Below, piece after piece: positions 21,240 through 33,680 of a DNA stretch of 64,000 nucleotides (position 1 is its first letter; each line of letters begins with the position of its first letter). The DNA is taken from assembly GCF_958298935.1 (NCBI RefSeq), contig NC_084930.1, positions 20,248,001-20,312,000 on the forward strand, read 5' to 3'. Source of the stretch: Phragmites australis (lineage: Eukaryota > Streptophyta > Magnoliopsida > Poales > Poaceae). The translations under genes were made by a program, and so were the position numbers. The notes below the pieces were generated by a model. It was given only the letters and a program-made list of their open reading frames with translations. It did not search any database and was not told the origin of the DNA.

Positions 21240-22289
21240 TGTATATAACATCCCAACTTTTGGCCAAAATTTGAATTTAAGAAAAATGTTTGCAAACGAA
21301 ATAAAATCAAAACCAAATTCAAAATCCAAACAAAACATTCAAATAATTTCTCTCCTTCTTCCTCTCCTTGGGCTCATTTCAACCCAACAAACCTTCCTGC
21401 AGCCCATCTCCTTCTCTCCCTCTACCCTTTATTTTTCCTGGCTAGCCCAGCTTCCTCTCCTTCAGCCCAACTTCTCCCGACCCTCTCTCTCTTTTCTTCC
21501 CTCCTCTCCCGTGCGTCGGCCTAGCCCGGCTTCTTCCTCCTTCTTCTTCCTTTCACACTCGTTCTCGCTCCCACACATGCCGCACCAAGCCGCCAACCAC
21601 CGGCCTTACCACCAAGCCAATTATTGCCCACCAACAATCACCTAACAGCATTTAACACCACAGCCCCGTACCCTCTCCAGATTTGCTGTTTCACACCATT
21701 GGCTTCACCTCTCCCCTCTCACTGTAGCCACACACAACGACCGCACCCGATCACGCGTGCGAGGAAAATGTTTCCTCCTCGTACCCTCAACTGCCGAGCG
21801 TACCACCTTCCCCGCGCAAAGTCACCAAGATCTACACCACTGGCATTCACTTTGCTTGACAACATGCTACGCGGTACTGCACGTGCCTCATCACTGTGGA
21901 CCCTGCTACCGTCCTCCATAGCTCGCCGCTTGCCTATAAAAGCCTACCTCTTGCTCCCTCGCAACTCACCGACGTTCACTGAGGAACACAAGGCAAGATG
22001 TGGCACCCTTTCTCCCTCACCTCTGTGTCCCGCACTGCCCTCTCTCTCTTCTCTGAGCGAGCACCGAGTTCCCACTCTCGATCTTCTCGGCTGAGCAAAA
22101 TTCTCCACCAATGAGCCACTTGAGAGAACCCCCTCGACTGGCTCTACCCTCCCATGTGCTCCTCTCCCCGCCTCTAGCCTCCACTGAGCCTCTTGGTGAG
22201 CTTTTAAATCCACACCAATGACGGCTTGTCACTAGCCAAACCCGTCGCCTCCCTCACCCGAACTCCACTCAAAATCGATTCCCCACACT

Positions 22290-22341
<52 letters not shown>

Positions 22342-24535
22342 GGTGTCTTCGCCGTCGAGAACGGTAGCCAGGAAGGCCATTCCAGCGAGCCTCCTGCAAT
22401 CGTGTCATCGCGGGCCGAAAATAGAACAGGCAGTGCTGCTCGAAGCTGTTCAGCCGGTGGAAACATTTCTCCGTCATCGTTCGCTGTCTCTCCCTATCTT
22501 CTATGTTTAATCCAATAGGTGGGTCCACGGTAACGTTGTCCCATCAACTGTCACACCTTCCCGGGCTGACTTGGGCGTCTCAGCCCGACTAGAGCCCAGT
22601 CCATCATAGTAGCAAAGCCCAAGTGCACATTACCATTTCACAATTTCCTGAAAATTGATTTTTGAGGAATATTCTAGGGAATATTCCCCTTTTCGAATTA
22701 AACTCCCGACTAACTTCCGAAGCCCATATCTCCTCTATTTCAACTCTGATTTCATCTATCCTTCTAACGATATTCATCTAAATTCAAATATTATGTATTC
22801 ATACTAGTTTATATTTATTTCAAATTTATTTATATTTATTTGTGTGTTGTGTTATTTGTCCGCCCACGTTTTAGAAACCAGAGTGTTCGAGGAGGAGGAG
22901 GAGGAGGAGGAGCCGGGAAGGCAAGACTTTGAGCAGGACCCACTCGAGGACTTCAACGAAGGCAAGTCTCAATCCATTTCCATTTGATCATATTGAACCC
23001 AGTTTTATCACCACAACTCATGACAGCCGTTTTCCACAGATTAATTGTATGAAGTACTACTTGCTGGCATAATTTAAACTGTTGAGCTAGTTATGCCATA
23101 TTGTAGATTAGCCAGCCTATTTGTGATAATCCTGAATATAATCTTGGTAAATCTATGAAAAACATCTTAGCTACTTTATTTACACCAAGACGATTACCTT
23201 GATAATAGTATGCTTAGGACAGTAATCTCTACTGTTATTTCATGCTTAACCAAATATAGCTTTGTGAACTGTGTAAAACTTGGTGCTTGGTGTTGTGTGA
23301 GTTGTGGGATGGGAAAACTAGTTGGATATTGATAATAACCGATAACTTGTTAGAGCTAGGGAATATCAGGGTTCCATTGGGAACACCTTGGGAGTTGAAG
23401 CGCTGCCTGTGTGGAAGGCTTCATGAGGAGTACTGCCTGTGTGGTAGGCTCCATATAGAGATGTTTGCCTTGGCTCGTTTAAGGACTGAGTTGATGTGAC
23501 ATCCTATCTAGTTTTCACAGTACAACCAATCGACCATGTATGTGGTAGGGCTTAGTCTAAACCCCACCAACTAGTCTACTGATCGCCCAGAGGTAGGTGT
23601 GAAATGGAAAACCATGAAGCAGGTGCAAATAGGTGCAGGCTTGGCGACCCAATTAGAGGCCTAGTTAAAGGTCAAGAACCCCTAGTTAGCTCCCGTAGGT
23701 GACTATTGAGATGATGCTGTGGTGGGTAATGGCTTTGTTGAGTTGCACTACCATGACGGTGGTATGTTGCCAAACTCAGCTCGTGGGTAAAGTGTACCAC
23801 TCTTCAGAAGAAGAACTGTTCGAATAGCCGTGTCCACAGTCTTGGACAAGCTATGGTTCGGTCACAACAACTAGAATGGGTTGCGTGTGTTTTCTTGGTG
23901 AGTGTATGGGCAAGGTGGACCCGTTTTTGGAGAATAGATCTGGCTGTATGCCATGGGTTACCATGGATGGAGTGTTTGGCAACATTAAAACTTGGGCCCT
24001 GGTGTCTTTCCACCATAGTCGAACCCCCTTCATTTAAGAATATTAATATGACGCTTTCACAAAACCACTTTATGGAAAATACACCATTGCATCTGTAAAC
24101 TTGGCATTTCTGCAAGATTAACCGTACAACTTATTCCTTGTCAATATCACATGCATTTATTTATACCTCTACCATAGGGCAAGGGTTGGTACTTGTTAAG
24201 TACGTTTGTACTCACTCTTGCTTGTGCTTTCAGATTACAATCCAGGCTTCACCAAAGTAGATGGTGAGGTTGACGAGTAGGTCTCGATCGCGTCCACCCC
24301 AAGTTTCTTGTTGACTGGTGTGCGTTCATGTTGTTCCTTCTGTGCTCTCTGATAGTGTGTATTCTATTAGCCGCAAGAATCCTTTATGTATTTTTGGGAT
24401 GGTGGATCCTTCTCACCACTCCTTGTGTTGTGTGACTATGGTATCATCTATTGTAAGACTCTTATTTATCAGCGACTGATCCAGGGACTGTTATAATAAT
24501 GGTTTTAAGCACCAGGGGTAACGCGGGGCGCTTCA
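21240..24535 (+). mobile_element. Tekay/Del-like solo LTR inside Tat-2
   Basis: The 3.3-kb block splits one Tat-2 codon series cleanly. It starts TGTATATAACATCCCAACTT and ends GGGCGCTTCA, close to the usual ends of grass Tekay/Del LTRs. It has a pyrimidine-rich first third, an acidic GAG-repeat segment (22891-22914), and a 3' part with TTGTACTCACTCTTGCTTG and an intron-like boundary. No gag or pol is present, so I read it as a solo LTR left by recombination. The seam keeps only CTG in common; a small deletion at the right end would explain the missing duplication. Short ORFs in it lack family resemblance. Confidence 0.55.
22293..22338 (+). repeat. (CT)n microsatellite
   Basis: About 23 uninterrupted CT units within the pyrimidine-rich part of the LTR. 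Confidence 0.9.
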
Positions 24536-25760
24536 CTGGACATGGTCGAACACCTCAGTTGAGCGAAAACCACTTCTAAGGGCGACGATTCCAAGCATCA
24601 GAAGTATCAAGCCACCATGAGATCAATGACTCCAAGCTTGTAAGTCTTGCTGATACTTCCAAGTCAATCGATGCCACAAAGGGTGAGACCAGTGATGGTG
24701 CCAACGACAAAAGGACTAATGGTAGCATCAAGGCAATACCCCTTGACCTCTCTGAACCAGCCAAGATGGTTAAGATCAGGGCTAACCTTGACCCTAAATA
24801 GGAACTCGAGCTCATCACCTTCCTCCGAGCAAATCAAGACATGTTTGCGTGGCAACCGTTTGATATGCCTGGAGTCCCTAGGGAGGTGATCAAGCATCGA
24901 CTAGCTGTTAAATCTGACTCCAAACTCGTGGTGCAAAGGAAATGAAGATTTACAGAGGACAGAAAGCAAGTTATCTAGGAGGAGGTTGGCAAACTCCTAA
25001 AGGCAGGCTTTATTCAAAAGGTTCGTCATCCTATATGGCTAGCGAATCCCGTCCTCATCAAGAAGGCCAATGGCAGATGGAGGATGTGTGTTGACTTCAC
25101 CGACCTCAACAAAGCCTATCCCACAGATCCTTTCCCTCTTCCTCACATCGACCAGATCGTCGACTCCACGGTAGGTTGTGCATTACTATTTTTCTAGATG
25201 CCTATTAAGGGTATCACCAAATTAGCATATAATAGAGGATGAGGAAAAACTACTTTTACCACTTATGCTATATAAAGATGCCTTTCAGTTTAAAAAACTC
25301 TAGTGCTACTTATTAGCGGTGCATTCAAAACTGTTTACAACATAAAATTAGGCGCAATGTAGACGTGTATGTCAATGATATTGTAGTCAAGTCAATAACT
25401 AAAAATGCATTAATTTTCAATCTCAAGGAAATATTCGACAGCCTCAGGAAGTATCATATGATGCTTAATCCAGAAAAATGCACCTTTGGCATTCCGTCTG
25501 GCAAGCTTCTCGGGTTCCTAGTGTCAAGTCAAGGCACTGAGGCCAATCCTGGCAAAATCGAAGCTCTTGACCAGATGCGGTCGCCTCAAACACTGAAAGA
25601 ACTTCAAAATTAATAGGATGCATTGCAGCTCTTAGTCGATTCATCTCTAAGATGGGCGAGCGAGGGATGCCTTTCTCTAAGCTGCTGAAGAAACACGACC
25701 GGTTCGAGTGGACAGAAGAAGCGGAGCGCGCCTTCTAGGATTTAAAAAGGTATTTATTGT
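24536..25760 (+). pseudogene. Tat-2 reverse transcriptase
   Basis: Resumes after the LTR. ELITFLRANQDMFAWQPFDM begins the RT-proximal region (24800), followed by NPVLIKKANGRWRMCVDFTD and DPFPLPHIDQIVDST (25040-25170). The fingers and palm around 25180-25350 are heavily decayed. The active-site box at 25368-25379 reads YVND instead of Y-x-D-D, so one catalytic Asp is lost. The thumb segment (LNPEKCTFGIPSGKLLGFLV) is well kept, and ALSRFISKMGERGMPFSKLL ends the domain. Stops near 24801, 24943, 24976 and 25611 add to the damage. Confidence 0.75.
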
Positions 25761-26720
25761 CTCTGTTAATTCTTACACCATCCAACAAAAAAGATCTCTT
25801 TTTGTACATTGCAGCTACCCTACAAGTTGTAAGCGCAGTCCTGGTGGTCGAACGGGAAAGCCCCAAATGAAAGGCCAAGGTCCAGAAACCTATTTACTAT
25901 GTGAGCAAAGTCCTACACGACGCTAAGCTACGATACCTACAACTGCAAAAGTTTCTATATGCAGTTTTGATATCTTCTCGAAAGCTACAACACTATTTTC
26001 AAGGACACAAGATCACCGTCGGGAAGACGTATTGGCTGAACGATGCTATACATAACAGAGAGGCTACTAGAAGAATCGTGAAGTTGGCGGTCGAGCTCAA
26101 TGAGTTTGACGTTAGATATGTGCCACGCAAAAGTGTGAACTCGGGAGTACTAGCGGAATTCATCACTGAATGGACAAGCATTGAAGAAACAAGGCCAAAT
26201 GAGGTTGAAGACCATTGGACTCTCTTCTTCGATGGATCTCTCATGCTTGAAGGCTCACGTATTGGCATTGTACTTAAATCTCCAATGGGCGATGGACTCA
26301 GGTACGTTGTTTAATTTGATTTTATAGCTTCCAACAATGTAACATAGTATGAGATAATGGTAAACGGGCTCCACATAGCTGAGTCACTTGGAATCAGGTG
26401 ACTTCTCATGAAAGAGGACTCACAGCTAGTCATAAACCAAGTACAAAAAGAGTACCAGTGCTTAGATGGTAACATGATAGCTTACCCAAACAAGGTGCGA
26501 AAGCTCGAGAAGAAGTTGAAGGGTTTGAAGTTACGCACACTAGGAGGAGTGGAAACTTCAATGCGGATGGACTTGCTAGACTCACTTCTTCCTGAGCTTG
26601 AGTACCCATATGAGTCTTTGTTGGGAAACATCTCAGACCATATGTCCCGACTGTTCAACAAACGAATGCTACCAAACTCGACCAGCAGTCTGGTCCAGTC
26701 AGCGAGGCAGAACCCGTAGA
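25761..26720 (+). pseudogene. Tat-2 RNase H and second RNase H
   Basis: The Ty3 RNase H is seen as YYVSKVLHDAKLRYLQLQKF, SSRKLQHYFQGHKITV and LNEFDVRYVPRKSV (25890-26150). The extra domain starts with WTLFFDGSLMLEGSRIGIVL (26218; first catalytic Asp in FDG), followed after a stop by NNVT*YEIMVNGLHIAESLG, where the catalytic Glu is kept in YEIM. The fold continues with LMKEDSQLVINQVQKEY. Having two RNase H domains in tandem supports the Tat assignment. Confidence 0.7.
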
Positions 26721-29035
26721 CACGGATGCTGCACTACTCGAACGCAAATCAACTTGGATGACTTTGTACCAAGCCTATCTCAAAGGTTGAGACATCCCTG
26801 ATGATGATGCGTCTACAGTGAAAATTGCTCGTAAGTCCAGGCTGTGCACTTTGGTAAATGACAAGCTCTATCGAAAGGGGAGTTAAAAAATCTTGATGAA
26901 GTGCATCATGTAGGAAGAGGGCAATAAAATATTGCTCGATATGCATAGAGGCATGTGTGGTAATCAAGCGTCTTACCACAACTTGGTCGGAAAAGCTTTT
27001 CGCCAAGGATTCTATTGGTCGACTTCTCTCCAGGATGCTTTTGAGCTGGTTTAAAAGTGTGAGAGCTGCAAATTTTTTGGAAGGCAGACTACTCGACCAG
27101 CCCAAGCTCTACAAATAATTCCTTTTTCTTGGCCCTTCTTCGTCTAGGACCTTGATATCCTAGGACCATTCCGAAGGTCCCAAGGTGTTTTTAAGTTCCT
27201 ATTCGTGGCTATCGACATGTTCACTAAGTGGATCGAGGCCGAACCAATGGAAAAGATAACCGCAGAAGCGGCTAAGAAGTTCTTGAGGAATATAATTACT
27301 TGATTTGGTATTCCGCATTGGATTCTTATGTATAACGATAGCCAGTTCAGGAGCAGGACCTTCACTGTGTTCTTTGAAGAATTTGGCATCAAAAATTGTT
27401 TCGCCTCAATAGCTCACCCGCAAAGTAACAGTCAAGTTGAACATGCTAATGGTATATCCTTATAGGGCATCAAAACTCAGGTCTTTGACAGGCTAAAGGC
27501 TTACTCAAAACTCTAGGTAAAAGAACTTCCCTCGGTACTATGGGCCATTCGTACTTTGATTAACAGGGCCAGTGGTGAAACTCTATTCTTCTTAGTTGAT
27601 GGAGCAAAGGCAGTGATGAGCCAGTGGCTCCTTCGGATATGATCAATATCACCAATAATCCTCAAATCATACAAGGTCCAATTACAAGAGCACGTGCACG
27701 ACAATTAGACCACTAGGTGAACCTGTTTCTCGCTGTTCATACTTCCTTGGATGGATTTCTGCTAAATTTTTGTGATGCTTTATTGCTTAGAAACGTGGGA
27801 GAAGCACCACAACCTTACCCGAATGTCACCCCTCGAAGGCCAAGTCTACTTGGACTCGAGGCTGAGATCTATTCGTGGTCTTGGTTAAAGTCGTAGTCAT
27901 GGTCGAGTCACACGACAGCACGTCGGTAAAACGAGCATAACTCTCTCATACGAAGTCCGTTTTAGGCAATCTTGGACATTCTAGAAAGCTTACTATGAGC
28001 CATTTTCAATGGATATGAGCTCGACCAAATATTCCTTATAGTTTAGTTAGAGTCAAAGAAATAAGGTGCTGCATCACTGTTTTGGACCTAGTTGGGTCTT
28101 GAATCGTGTCGGGGTCGGAGTCGAAGTTGTGCATGCCTCTTACCATGGCTATACAACCCTAGGTAGACCTCCTCATGTCCCGCTATATATACACAGTAGT
28201 CTTACAGTTTAGACTTGGGTTTTGCTTAGATTATTCTGTTTTATATAGTTTCACCACTTGTTCGGTGTGTAGAACCCCAACTTGAGTACTTCATTGATAA
28301 TTAGCATTATTCCGATTACATCTACATATTCTTGCTTGTGTTCTCGATTTAGTAGTAGGAAAAGCCTTCTTTGTGAGGTCAACCGTGTCTTGGTACGGTT
28401 GATAACCACAGAGTAGTAGTGTAGTGGTTGTGAGGGTTCTCGATCTGTTCTGTTCGGAGCCTTCAGATCATCATCGTCAAAACTCCACCAGTCAACTTAT
28501 CATATTACCTTTCGGAAGATCGGGCAAACGTGCATCAGGTAGTGCTCCCGACTGAGTTGAAGTTTGGATTACTGTGAGTGGAAAGTTACTCGGAGGAAGG
28601 GAAAGAGCAGTTATGAGCAGACGACATCAACTTACTCAAGGAGTATCATGATCGAGTATCTATTCGAGCGGCTAATTATCAACAAGTGTTGCGTAGGTTT
28701 CATAGTAAAAAGATTCAGCCTAAGAAACTCACTACTAGGGATCTTGTTCTACGAAAGGTGCAGAAACCGGCTAGGCGCCATAAGTTATCACCTAAGTGGG
28801 AAGGACCCTATATGGTGGTCGAAGTTACCCGACCTGGATCAATGTAGCTATTTACTCCAAACGGTTAGATACTTGAGCACTCATGGAATATCAACCACTG
28901 AAAGTTTCATTCATCAAAAAGGTAAATTACAGATAAGTCAATTACATTTGATTCAATTAACTACTCGATTACATACTTTTTCTTTTATGTCTAACCAACT
29001 TTGCTAGTGCAAAGTTGGCAGAAAGTATTCGCCTA
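26721..29035 (+). pseudogene. Tat-2 integrase, split by a solo LTR
   Basis: The zinc-finger region reads HRGMCGNQASYHNLVGKAFR and, further on, CESCKFF (26940-27080). The core has LDILGPFRRSQGVFKFL, MYNDSQFRSRTF and NSQVEHANGISL, so the two Asp and the Glu of the DDE triad are present. At 27613 the frame (…LVDGAKAV) is cut by the 924-bp LTR and continues at 28543 with VLPTELKFGL. It ends with VLRKVQKPARRHKLSPKWEG (to about 28860), the usual C-terminus. Stops at about 27018, 27145, 27301, 27463 and 27515 inactivate it. Confidence 0.75.
27614..28537 (+). mobile_element. Solo LTR of the CRM-like family
   Basis: TGATGAGCC...GTGCATCA ends, 924 bp, and clear similarity to the LTRs of CRM-B and CRM-D. 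Flanks are GGCAG (27609-27613) and GGTAG (28538-28542), a 5-bp duplication with one transition. Removing the LTR and one duplication restores the Tat-2 integrase frame. The LTR contains TATATATAC (near 28184) as probable TATA box. It also contains the readable end of the family's polyprotein (ITRARARQLDH, near 27685). Confidence 0.9.
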
Positions 29036-29362
29036 GCTCTTGCAAATAGTGCACGTCCTACTCCCCCTTAAACGAGTCAAGGAATCTTTTATACTCCTCC
29101 CTCGGATGACAATTGATAGCATCGAGAATTGGACACCAACCAGCGTAAGGGCTAGGGAAAGTGGCCGAGGTAAAGACTCTACTGTGTTGGAGCTGTTAAC
29201 AAACACCGGAAGTACCGATAGACCCATGACCATGCTCTCTTCACCACTGGGTGCTTGGGGGCTTCATAGCCGAAGACCTCTATGGTGACTTGGTCGATGA
29301 TCTTGTCAAGATCACCACCATATTCATCCCCTTCATTTTCATCATCCCCCTTGCTCTCATTT

Positions 29363-30281
29363 TGATGAGCCCATGGCTTCTTCAGATATGATCAATACCG
29401 CCAATAATCCTCAAATCATACAAGGTCCAATTACAAGAGCACTTGCATGACAATTAGACCACCAAGTGAACTCGTTTCTTGTTGTTCATGCTTCCTTGGA
29501 TGGATGCTTAATAAATTCTTGTGATCTTTTATTGCTTAGGAACATGGGAGAAGCACCACAATCTTACCCGGATGTCACCCCTCGATGGACAAGTCTACTC
29601 GGACTTGTGGCTGAGCTTTAGTCATGGTCATGGTCGTGGTCGAGTCGCAGGACAACATGTCAGTAAAACGGCCACAACACTCTCATACAAAGTCCGTTTT
29701 AGGCAATCTTAGATATTTTGGAAAGCTTACAATGAGCCCTTTCTAATGTATATGAGCTCGACCAAATGTTACTTATATTTTAGCCAGAGTCAAAGAAATA
29801 AGGTGTTGCATCACTGTTTTGGACCTAGTTGGGTCTTGTAATCATGTCGAGGTTGGAATCCAGGTTGTGTATCACTCTTTCCATGGCTGCAAAATCCTAT
29901 GTTGACCTGCTCATGTCCCCCCTATACATACACAGTAGCCGTTATAGTTTAGGTTCAGGTTTTGCTTAGATTATTCAGTTTTATACAGTTTCGCTGCTTA
30001 TTCGATTTGTGAAGCTCCAACTCGAGTACTTCATTTGTAATTAGCAATATTCAGGTTGCATCTACCTGTTCTTACTTATGTTCTTGATTCACTTGCAGGA
30101 AAAGCCTTCTTGGCGAGGTTAACCGTGTCTTGGCACGGTTGATAACCACAGAGTAGTGGTGTAGTGGTTGTGAGGGTTCTCGATCTGTTCTGTTCTGTTT
30201 GGAGCCTTTGGATTATCAACGTCGAAACTCCACCAATCGACTTATCATATTACCTTCGGAAGATCAGGCAAATCCGCATCA
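29363..30281 (+). repeat. CRM-B 5' LTR
   Basis: 919 bp, TGATGAGCCC...CCGCATCA. CCCCTATACATACAC near 29918 corresponds to the TATA region. It is similar to the solo LTR at 27614 and to 36131-37038. Confidence 0.9.
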
Positions 30282-30283
30282 AG

Positions 30284-30301
30284 TGGTATCAGATCCTTGG
30301 T
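30284..30301 (+). promoter_or_regulatory. CRM-B primer binding site (initiator tRNA-Met type)
   Basis: TGGTATCAGATCC two bases after the LTR. It is one base off the common TGGTATCAGAGCC, complementary to the 3' end of initiator tRNA-Met. CRM-D keeps TGGTATCAGAGC. Confidence 0.8.
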
Positions 30302-30595
30302 TGCCCGTTAGGTAATCTCAGTTATCCCCTTTGTTTTGTTGTTTTCTATTACCTTGAGTCCAGAAAATTTCCCCACAAAAATATTTAGATCTTAGTTTTT
30401 CCACTGTCCAAACCATTTTGTGCCTTCGCAATTTTGTTTTCTATATTTGTGTTGTTGAGTTTGAGTCCATCGTCAGTGTCTTTGTTGCTAGTCGAGTCAT
30501 CATGATCTAGTTTCTAGTGTCGAGTCTTGCTGTTTAGTCGTCGTGTATCACGGCCTACCTTTGTCTGCAATAGCCAAGATGTGTCTCTAGTCGAG

Positions 30596-30798
30596 TTGAC
30601 CATCTATTCGTTTCGACTATTAGTCGCTTCAACCATCTACTCGAGCTCAATGACTAGTCGAGTCGACCATCTATTCGGGTTCGACCACTAGTTGTTTCGA
30701 CCATTTACTCGAGTCTGATCACTAGTCGTTTCGACCATCTACTCAGGTTCAATCACTAGTCATTTTGACCATCTCCTTGGATTTGACCACCTAGTTGG
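30596..30798 (+). repeat. 34-bp tandem repeats in the CRM-B leader
   Basis: Six degenerate units of TCGACCATCTACTCGRG..., starting at 30596, 30629, 30663, 30697, 30731 and 30765; five of the six starts are exactly 34 bp apart. They lie between the PBS and gag. Diverged relatives are found in the CRM-D leader (59095-59300). An A-rich GAGA stretch (31085-31165) follows. Confidence 0.8.
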
Positions 30799-31571
30799 AT
30801 TCGACAATCATTTCGAGTTTGACCACCTAATCAGATTTAACTATCCACTCATTTTCACCTCCACAACCTAGTTAGAGTCTATCTGTTTGTGGCTGCTCTA
30901 GGGCACCCTACGTACTCATCATATCGAGCATTGTCTGACAAAGTTTGAGTATCACTCGATATCCCAAAGTTCAGAGAGAGAGAGAGACCTTTATACCCTG
31001 CTCTCTGAAAAAGTTTGTGATCCACGTACCTCACTGGTCTTAGTAAAGGTAGTAGAAAAGTTTTTGAGTTTGTGTCACATTCTCAAAAAAAAAGAGAGAA
31101 AAGAAAAGCAAGCAAGAAGCAAAGAGTGCAAAAAAAAGAGAGAGAATTAAAAAAAAAAGAGAATCAGTTTGCATTGTGAATTTTGTTCCATTGTACTTGT
31201 GTCTATTATAGTTTTCCGCTTGCTTCAGCTAGTTATAGGAACATGTTGGGGCCAGCAATTGTGACGAGTACTATGTACTTTTATTGAGCTTTGCTATTCT
31301 GATTTCAATTATTGCTATTCCTTGCTACTAAAGATTGTCTATCTAAGTTACACCTTCTCTCGATTAGAACAATTTCTCCCCTTGCAACTACCTCACTTGC
31401 ACCCGATAAGGTATAGCGAACTAGCCACCGGTTATGCCAACTGCTGTGTTTGGTAAGAACACTTACAAGAGCATGGTAAAATGCTTGAGAGTGTGTGACT
31501 CCACTTCACATTCCACCACCTAGTAGTTGAAAGGGATAATATCTTTTGGTATCTTCTGTCTGCTACTAACC

Positions 31572-32735
31572 ATAGCAGGTGAAACATCGGATGTGAAAGA
31601 GTGTGTTTTGAGGGAAGAACTCACAATGTTGTTGGATGATCATTGACAAGCTATTAATAATGACATCAATAAGAAACTTGTAGAGACAAACACTACATTG
31701 CAATGACTTAATGATAGTATTGTCATGCTCAATACATGCTTTGATTGAGTGGTTAATCAGCCACCAAACCATGGGCATGTGGATCCTCATGGCGCGGCCC
31801 ATGAGCAAGAGGAGTCCGTCGCAAATGATGAAATTTTGAGATAAGAACAAGATGCCTTTGATGCACGACAACAGAATCGATTGAACTTCAACTGTCAAGG
31901 TATGAGAGGTAATAATTTTCAGTAACATAACCCACGTGTTAATGATGATCCATTTACTAAGGTTAAGTTCACTATACCATCTTTTGCGGGTGCTTATGAT
32001 GCTAAAAAGTATTTAGATTGGGAGATGACAGCTGAACAGAAGTTTAATGCTCATTTATTTCCTGAAGTGCATAGAGTTAGGCAAGCCACTAGTGAATTTG
32101 AAGAATTTGCAATTATCTGGTGGAATAGAATATGCATCGATGGATTAGCGCATACCACATGGAATGCTTTAAAGGTTACTATGCGTAACAGATTTGTTCC
32201 ACTCTCTTTTAAACATGATTTGCGTAAGAAATTGCAGCGCTTAAACCAAGGTGATAGATCCGTAGAAGAATATTATCAGGAGCTACAAATTAGTATGTTG
32301 TGTTGTGATATTATTGAGGATGAAGAGGTTGCAATGGCACAATTTTATGGAGGGTTAAGGCATTAAATTCAAGACATAGTTGATTACAAAGAATATAATA
32401 GTGTTCCTAGATTGTTCCAACTTGCATGACTGACAGAAAAAGAATTGCAGGGACAACAACAGAGGCGAATGAGGAATTTTGAAAGCACGACCACTTAAAA
32501 ATCAACACCAGGACAAGTCAAAATAGCTACACTTTTAGCTATATGGTCTGCTACCCCCTTCTTGAGTAGGGCGCGTTCAGCAGTACCTTTGACACCATCA
32601 CACGCTTCCGAGGTAAGCAAATCTGTAAGTGTGCTGGGTCCAGCCAAGAGCTCTTCTTCGGTTGCTTCTACAGGCCGATTGACCGGGATTGTATGCTACT
32701 GATGCAAGGAAATGGGCCACGTCATGAAGGATTGC
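31572..32735 (+). pseudogene. CRM-B gag
   Basis: The start codon position (ATG at 59902 in CRM-D) is ATA here. The N-terminus reads VLREELTMLLDDH (31605 on). The capsid part includes KVKFTIPSFAGAYDAKKYLD (31960), HRVRQATSEFEEFAIIWWNR, and SVEEYYQELQISMLCCDIIE (32270). It ends with a CCHC knuckle C-Y-*-C-KEMG-H-VMKD-C at 32694-32735, whose third position is a stop. Other stops occur near 31644, 31746, 32364 and 32428. Gag assembles the particle and the knuckle binds RNA. Confidence 0.75.
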
Positions 32736-33680
32736 CCAAGTCAGTGAGCGTACATTGTAACAGAAGACGGTGGATATGTATGTGCTAGTGATGTTGAGGA
32801 TAAATATGCAGGTGATGAGGATGGTCATGAGACGGATATCAACTATGAGGAAGTGTTCGATGCCACTGCCACGGAGGATTATCGGACCCTCATTGTGTAG
32901 CGAGTGTTAAGCACTCAAATGGAGCAAGCGGAACAGCTACAATGCCGCACTTTGTTTCAGATATTTCTCATAGTCAAGGATTATCGTGTTCGAGTCATTA
33001 TTGATGGAGGAAGCTGCAACAACTTGGTAAGTTCAGATATGATCAAGAAGCTTGCCTTGCTGACAAGAAACCATCCTCAGCCTTATCATATTCAATGGTT
33101 CAACAATAGTGGTAAGGTGAAGATAATGCAAACAGTTAGGGTGCATTTTTCTATTGGTTCATACCATGATTGTGCTGATTTCGATGTAGTGCCCATGCAA
33201 GCATGTTCACTTTTGTTAGGACGGCCATGAGAGTTTGACACTGATGCAACACATCATGGTAGAAGTAATAAGTGCACCATTATGCATTAAGGAAAGAAAA
33301 TAACTTTTCTACCTTTAACCCTTGCTGAAATTGTGAAATGTGAACAAGAGATAGCTAAAAATAAGAGAAAAGAGTTTGAGAATGAATCTAAAAATAAGCA
33401 AGTATCGGAAGAAGTTTTTCCACCCAAAAGGAGAAAGCAACAACAACTTCTAAGTCCGATGAAATTAGACTAAAAGGGTGTGTTATGCTTGCTACTGAAT
33501 CTAACCTTGCTGAAATTTGTGATAATGAGCTGCCATGCTATTCTTTGATATGCAAAGATGCTTTAGTTTCACTCAAGAATATATTTAGCTCTTTGTCTCC
33601 TGCTGTTGCCAACCTTTTCCAGGAGTTTGTGGATGTATTTCCAGCTGAGGTACCCCCGGGATTACCACCTATTTGAGGGA
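32736..33680 (+). pseudogene. CRM-B protease and linker
   Basis: An acidic linker (DEDGHETDINYEEVFDATAT) precedes the retropepsin (32904-33230), which is intact over 108 codons with the active site VIIDGGSCNNLV and a conserved WFNNSGKVKI/FDVVPMQACSLLLGRP end. A Lys/Glu-rich spacer leads to the RT-proximal MLATESNLAEICDNELP segment (33485). Stops at about 33228, 33288 and 33675 break the polyprotein. Confidence 0.75.

Noticed and set aside
21223..22094. Plus-strand ORFs of 140 and 156 codons
   Set aside because: Pyrimidine-rich LTR sequence giving Ser/Pro/Leu-rich frames; no domain, and it lies in a solo LTR.
22226..22528. ORFs across the CT microsatellite
   Set aside because: Low-complexity Leu-Ser or Arg-Glu runs caused by the repeat.
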